The notes under the pieces are model-generated. The model was not told the origin of the DNA and ran no database searches. It was given only the letters and a program-made list of their open reading frames with translations. The position numbers were made by a program, and so were the translations under genes. Below are positions 7,944 through 13,240 of a DNA stretch of 13,240 bases, in pieces (position 1 is the first letter of the stretch; each line of letters starts with the position of its first letter). Origin of the DNA: Planctomycetota bacterium (GTDB lineage Bacteria > Planctomycetota > J058 > JARGOJ01); the NCBI GenBank assembly GCA_029210225.1, contig JARGOJ010000131.1, positions 1 to 13,240 on the forward strand. Direction: 5' to 3'.

Positions 7944-9215
7944 TCAGGGGAAGATACCGCGTTCGTCGTAGGCGGCTTCAATGCGTTTGAGGGCGGTGAT
8001 GAAGCAAGCTATGCGTAGGGTGGTGTCGTAGACCTTCATGGCCTCAAGCGCGAGGTGGTAGGCTTTGATAATGCGTCGCTTGAGGCGAGTGTCAATCTCT
8101 TCGAGCTCCCAGGTTTCGTTGTTCCTGTTTTGGGTCCACTCAAAGTAGGAGACGATCACACCACCGGAGTTGGCGAGGAGGTCGGGGAGGACCTGAATGC
8201 CTTTCTTGGCGAGGATCTCGTCGGCGCTGGGGGTTGTTGGGCCGTTCGCGCCCTCGGCGATGAGCTTGACATCGAGGAGGTGTGCGTTGTCTTTGGTGAT
8301 TACGCATTCGATGGCGGCAGGGATGGCGATATCAGCGGTGGTGCTCCAGAAATCGTCCTTCGAGATTTCTTTGGCCCCAGGGAAGCCCTTCACAGAATTG
8401 TGTTCTTTACAGTGTTTGATGACTGCGTCGACGTCGAGCCCCTCGGGATTGGAGATGCTTGTGACATGGTCAGAAATGGCCAAGCACCTTGCGCCCCTAT
8501 CAGACATGAGCTTTGAAACAGTGGAGCCCACGTTTCCGAAACCTTGGACGATGTAGCTTGCTTTGGAGAGGTCGAAGTTCTCGCGGCGGGTGGACCATGC
8601 GTCGATGAGATAGAAGAGGCCTTGTCCGGTTGCCTTCTCGCGACCTTCGCTTCCACCGCAGGCGAGGGACTTTCCTGTCACAACTCCGGCATGGTTGCTA
8701 CGGTTTGCGAAGCCAACGGTGTTGAGGTGGGTGTCCATGATCCAGTTCATGGTTTGAGCGTTGGTGCCCATATCCGGGGCGGGGATGTCGTAGTTCGCGC
8801 CGATGTTGGTTCCGAGAGCGTGGGTGAAGCGACGGGTGACGCGCATCAACTCATCTTTGCTGTAGTCCCTGGGATTGATTTTGACCCCACCTTTACCGCC
8901 ACCGAGAGGAAGGCCAACGAGGGCGCACTTCCAGGTCATGAGGGCGGCGAGAGCCTTGACTTCATTAAGAGAGACTAGGGGGCTATACCGGATGCCGCCT
9001 TTAAAGGGGCCGAGGAGGTTGTTGTGTTGAACACGATAGCCTTGGAAGAGTTTGTATTTGCCGTTGTCCAAGCGAACAGGAAAGTTCACCTGGATGATAT
9101 TTTTGGGCTCTTTGAGGATGGTCTTCACATAATGCGGGAGCTTACAAATGTCTGAGGCATTCTTAAAGCTCTTCTGTATGAACTTATAGAATCCTTGATC
9201 CGTAGACGCGTTCAT
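7944..9215 (-). CDS. gdhA: Glu/Leu/Phe/Val-type dehydrogenase (glutamate dehydrogenase)
   Basis: A complete 423-residue amino acid dehydrogenase, the usual length of the small hexameric class. It should interconvert glutamate with 2-oxoglutarate and ammonia in the cytoplasm. The substrate part has GPFKGGIRY (K72), PLGGGKGGV with the catalytic Lys (K108) and PAPDMGT (D148). The dinucleotide fold has GFGNVG (225-230), and the second strand ends in the acidic AISD (D249), which in this family favours NAD over NADP. The ATG at 9213-9215 has no clear Shine-Dalgarno; the leader before it reads GGACCTCCC. A short CCCC-TCTT-GGGG hairpin lies about 16 nt upstream of the start (9229-9240). It is convergent with the lipoprotein gene and probably transcribed apart from the BMC cluster, whose terminator lies between. 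Leucine or other amino acid specificity cannot be excluded. Confidence 0.93.
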   Translation of the reverse strand: MNASTDQGFYKFIQKSFKNASDICKLPHYVKTILKEPKNIIQVNFPVRLDNGKYKLFQGYRVQHNNLLGPFKGGIRYSPLVSLNEVKALAALMTWKCALVGLPLGGGKGGVKINPRDYSKDELMRVTRRFTHALGTNIGANYDIPAPDMGTNAQTMNWIMDTHLNTVGFANRSNHAGVVTGKSLACGGSEGREKATGQGLFYLIDAWSTRRENFDLSKASYIVQGFGNVGSTVSKLMSDRGARCLAISDHVTSISNPEGLDVDAVIKHCKEHNSVKGFPGAKEISKDDFWSTTADIAIPAAIECVITKDNAHLLDVKLIAEGANGPTTPSADEILAKKGIQVLPDLLANSGGVIVSYFEWTQNRNNETWELEEIDTRLKRRIIKAYHLALEAMKVYDTTLRIACFITALKRIEAAYDERGIFP

Positions 9216-9286
9216 GGGAGGTCCGTAGCCCCAAGAGGGGTTTTCTTAAAGTCCTAAGGAAAGAAGGGGTAATAAACAAATGAGAG

Positions 9287-9311
9287 CAAGAGCCTCAAGG
9301 GGAGGCTCTTG
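9287..9311 (-). terminator. Terminator of the BMC operon
   Basis: A perfect 10-bp stem CAAGAGCCTC (9287-9296) / GAGGCTCTTG (9302-9311) has a 5-nt loop and lies 28 bp beyond the BMC-T stop. Read on the minus strand it is followed by a T-rich stretch (CTCTCATTTGTTTATT), so it should end the BMC transcript ahead of the dehydrogenase gene. Confidence 0.75.
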
Positions 9312-9339
9312 TCTGGATTTTGTGTGTCTCTCGAAAGAC

Positions 9340-9969
9340 CTAGCGGCGGGCTTCGTTCGGGCGACCATCAATTGCTTCTAGCGCATAAGCTGTCGCCTTG
9401 GCTGCTTCCTCAATGGAAGCCTCCGAGCCGCCGAGCCAGATACGTCCAAAGGCACCCCAGGGGCGAACTTCGACGATTGAGATATCCGCGGCCTTCTCGG
9501 CTTCATTCGCGGCGAAAGCTGCGTATGTCGCTGGATGGACCTCTAAGATATAGAGGGTCTGTCCGCCAAGAAGCATGTTTCCACTACGGTTGCGATTGAT
9601 GAGCATCGCTTGATAGGGATCGATGTTTGTGATCGTCTGAGACGTCACAATTCTTGGCTTCAGGCGATCTTGCTCGGTGCAATCCAAGGCTTCGAGGATC
9701 GATGCGCCGGCTTCGCGGACATCTCCTTGATCGAAGGAGTGGACTTCCAAAACACCGAAGGCGCGCTCAACAATTTGAACGGCCGGTTTGACGCTTGTCT
9801 TTTTCAAGGCAATGTCGGTGACACGATTGATTTCAATACCTGGCGCAACCTCAACGAAGAGAGAGGCTTGCTCCGCGACCGGGAGATAACCCTTCGCTGT
9901 GGAGGCAACGAACGCAGCGAACTGTGGCTGCAGAACGTCCAGATATGTGAAGGTACGAAGTTCAACCAT
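9340..9969 (-). CDS. BMC-T tandem-domain microcompartment shell protein
   Basis: A 209-residue protein with two BMC-like halves, as in trimeric shell proteins that form pseudohexagonal facet tiles. The halves align by eye: LFVEVAPGIEINRVTDIA through GVLEVHSFDQGDVREAGASI (37-91), and LYILEVHPATYAAFAANE through GRIWLGGSEASIEEAAKA (139-188). A segment with DRLKPRIVTSQ and AMLINRNRSGNM joins them. It is divergent from canonical BMC-H, so the call rests on length, internal duplication and location. ATG 9967-9969 has AAGGA 5 nt upstream. An overlapping reading frame of 9 codons (ATGATGGGC...) straddles this start in another frame. As last gene of the cluster, and after a 240-bp structured gap, it may be made in lower amounts than the hexamers, which would suit a facet component with a larger pore. 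That stoichiometry is inference. Confidence 0.85.
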   Translation of the reverse strand: MVELRTFTYLDVLQPQFAAFVASTAKGYLPVAEQASLFVEVAPGIEINRVTDIALKKTSVKPAVQIVERAFGVLEVHSFDQGDVREAGASILEALDCTEQDRLKPRIVTSQTITNIDPYQAMLINRNRSGNMLLGGQTLYILEVHPATYAAFAANEAEKAADISIVEVRPWGAFGRIWLGGSEASIEEAAKATAYALEAIDGRPNEARR

Positions 9970-10001
9970 CGTTTTCCTTCTTGCCCATCATGAGCGCGAA
10001 C

Positions 10002-10035
10002 TCTGCTTGTTTGAAGCGGACTCCAAACAAGCAGA
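10002..10035. promoter_or_regulatory. 12-bp perfect hairpin in the leader of the BMC-T gene
   Basis: TCTGCTTGTTTG (10002-10013) and CAAACAAGCAGA (10024-10035) form a perfect 12-bp stem with a 10-nt loop, starting 32 nt upstream of the BMC-T ATG. No T-run follows on either strand, so it is more likely an mRNA stabiliser or processing structure, or a protein site, than a terminator. Confidence 0.6.
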
Positions 10036-10059
10036 AAGAGAACTTGTGCGTTTAGGAGC

Positions 10060-10082
10060 GAGTGACAGCCAGGCTGCCACTC
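10060..10082. repeat. 23-bp near-perfect palindrome
   Basis: GAGTGACAGCC (10060-10070) and GGCTGCCACTC (10072-10082) are inverted with one mismatch around a single central base. Such an odd-centred dyad can be a regulator operator or an RNA hairpin. It lies midway in the gap between BMC-H and BMC-T. Confidence 0.55.
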
Positions 10083-10178
10083 AGAACTTTGTTTCTATCC
10101 ATAAATCGGCGGATGGCGAAGACTACAGAAGCAAAAGAGCCGCATGATACTCAGAGCTTATGCGACAAGCCTGGGCGT

Positions 10179-10199
10179 AGCGTCGCCAAACGCTTTTTT
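10179..10199 (+). terminator. Orphan plus-strand intrinsic terminator
   Basis: AGCGT (10179-10183) and ACGCT (10190-10194) pair across a 6-nt loop and run straight into five T (10195-10199). This is a terminator shape on the plus strand, opposite to every gene nearby. A competing stem GCGAC (10162-10166) / GTCGC (10182-10186) would use part of the same bases. It may end an antisense or small RNA, or may be chance. Confidence 0.4.
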
Positions 10200-10209
10200 A
10201 GGATGGAAA

Positions 10210-10503
10210 CTAGCTGGCGTCAGCCGCAGGACGTGAAGGAAGAATGAACTCCACTTCAGAGTGCGGACGTGGAATGACGTGAACTGAAACAAGCTCTCCA
10301 ACGCGACGAGCGGCAGTCGCTCCTGCATCGGTGGCTGCTTTCACAGCGCCCACTTCACCGCGAACCATGACAGTGACGTAGCCGCCACCAATCATTTCTT
10401 TGCCGATCAATTGAACGCGAGCGGCTTTCACCATAGCATCGGCGGCTTCAATAGAGCCGACAAGGCCACGGGTTTCAATCATGCCGAGTGCGATTTGACT
10501 CAT
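10210..10503 (-). CDS. BMC-H hexameric microcompartment shell protein (second copy)
   Basis: A 97-residue canonical BMC domain, PduA/EutM/CcmK type, whose hexamers tile the facets of a polyhedral shell. The diagnostic run is ALGMIETRG (5-13), then VRGEVGAVKAATDAGATAARRVGE (47-70) and VSVHVIPRPH (72-81). The pore-lining loop reads IGGGY (38-42) instead of the IGSGL of PduA/EutM; I recall a GGGY pore in the Haliangium ochraceum BMC-H. ATG 10501-10503 has a good GAGGAG 8 nt upstream. The gap to the preceding aldehyde dehydrogenase is 83 nt and holds a small hairpin. It closely resembles the first BMC-H of this cluster but lacks its Lys-rich tail, so the two may form mixed facets. Confidence 0.97.
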   Translation of the reverse strand: MSQIALGMIETRGLVGSIEAADAMVKAARVQLIGKEMIGGGYVTVMVRGEVGAVKAATDAGATAARRVGELVSVHVIPRPHSEVEFILPSRPAADAS

Positions 10504-10525
10504 GAGAAAAACTCCTCGTTTTATC

Positions 10526-10539
10526 AGCCCACATGGGCT
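10526..10539 (-). promoter_or_regulatory. Small hairpin before the second BMC-H gene
   Basis: AGCCC/GGGCT pair across a 4-nt loop just upstream of the GAGGAG site of the BMC-H gene. No T-run follows. It could protect the downstream mRNA and raise shell protein yield relative to the enzyme, but that is inference. Confidence 0.35.
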
Positions 10540-10586
10540 CAGTAGTCTTAACTGTCTAAAAGTTACCTAGTATGTGATTTCGTTGT

Positions 10587-12200
10587 CTAACCCTTACGAT
10601 TGCGCGAAATGATTGCCTCAATATCGGCGGCCGAAAGAGAACTGACTTTGCCAAATGGTGACGCTCCCAAGGCCGATGCCGGACGAGCCGGTGTCGATTG
10701 AGGAGCAGATTGCCAAGTGTTTTGTGGAGCGGCAGGCGTCGAGTAGGAACTCGGGGCAGAGTAAGAACTCGCGCTTTGACCATGACGAGACCAAGGCAGC
10801 TGAGTTTCCCCAGTCTCACTTCGGAAGGCCATGTCCAGGCGCTCAGATTCATCGATCATCGCGGTATTCGCCCAGGCTAAACGCTTGATGTTGATCAAGT
10901 GCTCGGGGCCAATATTATCGCTGAAGATGTTACCCCCAGGTGTTCCGCAACCGAGCGTCATAGACGGGGACAGGTTGGTCGTGTAACCAATCGCGCCCTG
11001 AGTTGTGGGGGAGTTCACCATCGTACGCATAGAGGGCATCGCGAGGCCGAAGCGCTCAGCGACCGCTTTGTCTGTTGTATGAATGGCGGAGGTGTGTCCC
11101 ATACCACCGAAGTGAAGCAGCTCGCGGCAGAGGGCAAAAGCCTCACGCTCGCCGTTGACCGTATAGAAGGATAGGATTGGAGAGAGCTTCTCAATCGAGA
11201 GCGGACGATCCCAACCAACTCCTTCGTAAGGACACATGAGAACAGTTGTGTTATCTGGGACGCTAAAGCCCGCCATGCGAGCGATGACCCGAGGAAACTG
11301 ACCGACGATATCGGCATTCTGACGCTTGCCGCGAAGAACGATCTTCTCAAGTTTGGCGACTTCCTCAGGGTTACAAACATGGACCCCACGAGATTTGAAC
11401 TCTTCGAGGGCGCGGGCGGCCACCGATTGATCGCAAACGACGTGTTGCTCTGAGGCGCAAATCGTTCCGTTATCAAAGGTCTGGCCGAGGACAATAGCTC
11501 GGGCCGCGTTCTTAATGTCTGCTGAGTCGTGAATGTAAGCCGGCGAGTTTCCGGCGCCGACCCCAATCGCAGGTTTCCCAGAAGAATAAGCCGCTTCCAC
11601 CAAACCAGGGCCGCCTGTGGCGAGGATGATTGAGGTCCAGCGGTGCTTCATAAGTTCATTGGTCGATTGCAGCGTCGGTGTCTCAAGCCAGCGGATGCAA
11701 CCTTCTGGAGCGCCAGCAGCGAGGGCCGCCTCGTAAGCGACCCGGCAGGATTCGCCGATGCACTTAATACCCCGAGGATGAGGACTGACGACGATCGAGC
11801 AGCGCGCCTTGATTGCGATGAGGCACTTGAACAGCGCTGTTGAAGTTGGGTTGGTGATAGGAATGACGGCGGCCACGACCCCAGCTGGGTGGGCGATCTC
11901 GATCACTCCTCGGGCTTCGTCGCGATTGATGACGCCAGCGGTCTTCATGTCTTTGATTTTGGACCAGGTAAATTCAGTGGCGAAGATGTTTTTGATCGTC
12001 TTGCCTGCGACGATTCCAAAACCCGACTCCTCCACAGCTAAGCGAGCGAGACTCCCAGCAGAACGCCGGCCTGCCTCGGCAATCGCCTTGGCCCAGCGAT
12101 CACAGTCTGCCTGGGATGCGTTCTCCATAGCAAGTCGTGCGCTTCGTGCCTCGCGAAGGCGGTCCCGGACTTCTTGTAAAGCGGCCAGATCCCGATCCAT
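10587..12200 (-). CDS. CoA-acylating aldehyde dehydrogenase with C-terminal encapsulation peptide
   Basis: A 537-residue enzyme that should oxidise an aldehyde to acyl-CoA with NAD. The catalytic domain (1 to about 450) is like the aldehyde dehydrogenase half of AdhE: AVIPITNPTSTALFK (111-125), ATGGPGLVEAAYSSGKPAIG (194-213), the nucleophile in NGTICASEQ (C248), and LGCGTPGGNIFSDNIGPEHL (416-435). Where AdhE continues into its iron alcohol dehydrogenase domain, this protein has a Ser/Pro/Gln-rich low-complexity linker (about 462-516) and a final short amphipathic helix, SSLSAADIEAIISRNRKG. That layout is typical of microcompartment encapsulation peptides, so it is probably lumen cargo. It sits between two BMC-H genes on the same strand. 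ATG 12198-12200 has AAAGG 9 nt upstream (12210-12214). The aldehyde is unknown. Confidence 0.95.
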   Translation of the reverse strand: MDRDLAALQEVRDRLREARSARLAMENASQADCDRWAKAIAEAGRRSAGSLARLAVEESGFGIVAGKTIKNIFATEFTWSKIKDMKTAGVINRDEARGVIEIAHPAGVVAAVIPITNPTSTALFKCLIAIKARCSIVVSPHPRGIKCIGESCRVAYEAALAAGAPEGCIRWLETPTLQSTNELMKHRWTSIILATGGPGLVEAAYSSGKPAIGVGAGNSPAYIHDSADIKNAARAIVLGQTFDNGTICASEQHVVCDQSVAARALEEFKSRGVHVCNPEEVAKLEKIVLRGKRQNADIVGQFPRVIARMAGFSVPDNTTVLMCPYEGVGWDRPLSIEKLSPILSFYTVNGEREAFALCRELLHFGGMGHTSAIHTTDKAVAERFGLAMPSMRTMVNSPTTQGAIGYTTNLSPSMTLGCGTPGGNIFSDNIGPEHLINIKRLAWANTAMIDESERLDMAFRSETGETQLPWSRHGQSASSYSAPSSYSTPAAPQNTWQSAPQSTPARPASALGASPFGKVSSLSAADIEAIISRNRKG

Positions 12201-12276
12201 GCTTCGTTACCTTTAACCTTGTGAATTCATTTTTTTTGAACACTGCCGGCTGCTTTTCGCTTCCGGTAAACCAAAT
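12201..12276 (-). other. Short spacer between first BMC-H and aldehyde dehydrogenase
   Basis: This 76-nt gap holds the ribosome site of the aldehyde dehydrogenase and an 8-A run on the minus strand flanked by TTCA/TGAA. A CCGG-CCGG pairing is possible near 12247-12266, but no T-run follows on the minus strand, so transcription probably continues from BMC-H into the enzyme gene. Confidence 0.4.
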
Positions 12277-12582
12277 TCACGCTTCATAAGTCTTCTTCTT
12301 CGGCAGCAACACTGAGAGGTCTTTGGATGGCTTCGGTATCACATGAACCGTCACCAACTCCCCCACACGCTTCGCTGCCGCTGCCCCAGCTTCGGTCGCA
12401 GCTTTCACAGCGCCCACCGTGCCTCGAACAAAAATAGTTTGGTATCCACCACCTATTTTTTCATGGCCGATGAACTCTACGTCCGCCGTTTTACACATGG
12501 CATCCAGGGCTTCATTGGAACCGACGAATCCTATTGTTTCCACTATGCCTAGTGCAAAGCGGTATGGCTTACGCCGCCCCAT
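12277..12582 (-). CDS. BMC-H hexameric microcompartment shell protein (first copy)
   Basis: A 101-residue BMC-domain facet protein and the first gene of the minus-strand cluster. It has FALGIVETIGFVG (9-21), a pore loop IGGGY (43-47), FVRGTVGAVKAATEAGAAAAKRVGE (51-75) and VTVHVIPKP (77-85). The N-terminus is basic (MGRRKPYR) and the tail is Lys-rich (LLPKKKTYEA), unlike the second copy, so the two hexamers probably differ in surface charge. The start ATG 12580-12582 has GGGGAG only 3 nt upstream, unusually close. No other start codon fits the domain boundary, so initiation may be modest. A plausible promoter lies about 40 bp upstream. Confidence 0.97.
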   Translation of the reverse strand: MGRRKPYRFALGIVETIGFVGSNEALDAMCKTADVEFIGHEKIGGGYQTIFVRGTVGAVKAATEAGAAAAKRVGELVTVHVIPKPSKDLSVLLPKKKTYEA

Positions 12583-12620
12583 ATACTCCCCGAAACCAAG
12601 CCTTTGCCGAGAATCGAAGG

Positions 12621-12649
12621 ATCATAGGGCAAGATCGGTCCATTTGCAA
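12621..12649 (-). promoter_or_regulatory. Candidate sigma-70-type promoter of the BMC operon
   Basis: On the minus strand TTGCAA (12644-12649) and TATGAT (12621-12626) are separated by exactly 17 bp. That is 4/6 and 5/6 matches to the consensus hexamers. Transcription would start near 12614, leaving a leader of about 32 nt before the first BMC-H. The 7-bp dyad ATCGAAG (12613-12619) / CTTCGAT (12666-12672) brackets it and could be an operator. Confidence 0.55.
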
Positions 12650-12681
12650 CATACGCCCAGACTTTCTTCGATACTGGGAAA

Positions 12682-12716
12682 GCTGCGCTCATATTTACTA
12701 GAATGCCGCGCTCATA
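12682..12716 (+). promoter_or_regulatory. Direct repeats ahead of the aconitase-like gene
   Basis: GCTGCGCTCATA (12682-12693) and GCCGCGCTCATA (12705-12716) are 12-bp direct repeats with one mismatch, 23 bp apart start to start, about two helical turns. A -10-like TAGAAT (12699-12704) lies between them; no good -35 is seen. The layout suits a regulator binding one face of the helix at the divergent promoter region. Confidence 0.4.
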
Positions 12717-12751
12717 AGCGAGCATGACAGTCGCGGAAAGGAAGTTCCCTC

Positions 12752-13240
12752 ATGGAAAAGACCATTTCACTCACTCCAGGTAAACGTATTCTCTTCCTCA
12801 CCAAGGATCCTGAACTCATCCGGAAGCAACTCCGCGGCGAGCTCGACCTCAAAATGGAAGACCTCACCGTTGACGACCTCCTCGACGACATCAACACCGA
12901 CGCCATGACCCCCGCGTGGGTTTGCTTCAGCCACAAACCTGAAGATATAGCCCTCAACGCTTACGCCGGTCTGATCGTCGACGGCGAACGTGTGATCCCC
13001 GAGCGCGGCCTCATGGACGGAAACTTCGAAGTTGTTGTCTCCGGCTATCAAAAAGGTGTGGGCTCGTCCCGAGAAACCGCCGTCCAAGCGGAAAAATACT
13101 CCGGCATACGCCTCGCCATCGCCGCGTCCTTCGCCCCGATACATGCCGCGAACAATATCAACGTCGGCGTCCTCATGGCGGACCACGGCGTTCTCAAGCG
13201 CCTGCAAAAGGGCGAAGAGATCCCCTTAGAAGAATTTATG
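12752..13240 (+). CDS. Aconitase/isopropylmalate dehydratase family protein, N-terminal swivel domain (3' truncated)
   Basis: The frame is open from ATG 12752 through the right edge (163 codons seen, no stop). AAGGAAG lies 7 nt upstream (12738-12744). The visible part matches a LeuD/aconitase swivel domain: DDINTDAMTPAW (45-56), equivalent to LeuD's D-TD-I-PA segment; VVSGYQKGVGSSRETA (95-110) with the substrate-binding GSSRE (104-108); and SGIRLAIAASFAPIHAANN (117-135). The opening KRILFLTKDPELIRKQL resembles fused aconitase-family proteins in which the swivel domain precedes the iron-sulfur catalytic part, expected beyond the window. It would hydrate or dehydrate a hydroxy-acid substrate. 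It diverges from the BMC operon across 169 bp, so co-regulation is plausible. Whether it is cargo cannot be seen. A stand-alone small subunit is the alternative. Confidence 0.85.
   Translation, partial: MEKTISLTPGKRILFLTKDPELIRKQLRGELDLKMEDLTVDDLLDDINTDAMTPAWVCFSHKPEDIALNAYAGLIVDGERVIPERGLMDGNFEVVVSGYQKGVGSSRETAVQAEKYSGIRLAIAASFAPIHAANNINVGVLMADHGVLKRLQKGEEIPLEEFM

Noticed and set aside
8055..8978. Long plus-strand frames opposite the glutamate dehydrogenase
   Set aside because: They are complements of a conserved enzyme gene and show no recognisable motif of their own.
9610..9993. 127-residue plus-strand frame opposite BMC-T
   Set aside because: It is antisense to the BMC-T gene, has no family motif, and its end falls inside the structured leader.
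12767..13207. 146-residue minus-strand frame at the right end
   Set aside because: It is antisense to the open plus-strand aconitase-like frame, which has family motifs and a ribosome site; the minus frame has neither.

Overview
The window (about 13.2 kb, moderately GC-rich) looks like chromosome of a Gram-negative bacterium. It carries an outer-membrane-type lipoprotein signal, an NtrC-type sigma-54 activator, a membrane hybrid histidine kinase with a C-terminal phosphotransfer domain, and a eukaryote-like Ser/Thr kinase with an FHA domain. That mix, together with bacterial microcompartment (BMC) genes, recalls Myxococcota and related former delta-proteobacteria. The taxonomic call is inference with low confidence.

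Left part (1-4086): the 3' part of a sigma-54-dependent response regulator (+, cut by the window edge) converges on a tripartite hybrid sensor kinase (HisKA-HATPase-REC-HPt, -). A 291-bp divergent spacer follows, then a nitroreductase-fold flavoprotein (+) that keeps the Glu/Tyr/Lys substrate-lid triad of iodotyrosine deiodinases.

Middle part (4087-9330): a Ser/Thr kinase with an unrecognised ~290-residue N-terminal region and a C-terminal FHA domain is followed 7 nt later by a HEAT-like repeat lipoprotein (+). This pair ends in a repeat-rich, terminator-containing spacer with four tandem 18-bp units and an inverted partial copy. On the opposite strand lies a complete Glu/Leu/Phe/Val-type dehydrogenase (glutamate dehydrogenase, -).

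Right part (9280-13240): a BMC gene cluster on the minus strand in the order BMC-H, CoA-acylating aldehyde dehydrogenase with a linker and terminal encapsulation-type helix, BMC-H, BMC-T, then a hairpin terminator. A plausible sigma-70-type promoter precedes the first gene. Divergent from it, and running off the right edge, is an aconitase/LeuD-like open frame with its swivel domain at the N-terminus. The shell proteins would form hexameric and trimeric facets, and the aldehyde dehydrogenase would be the lumen enzyme turning an aldehyde into an acyl-CoA. No BMC-P vertex protein, PduL-type phosphotransacylase, alcohol dehydrogenase or recognised aldehyde-producing signature enzyme is visible. 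The substrate is therefore open, and the neighbouring hydro-lyase is the only clue. The gaps in this cluster are rich in hairpins, including a 12-bp perfect stem, a near-perfect palindrome and an orphan plus-strand terminator between BMC-H and BMC-T.
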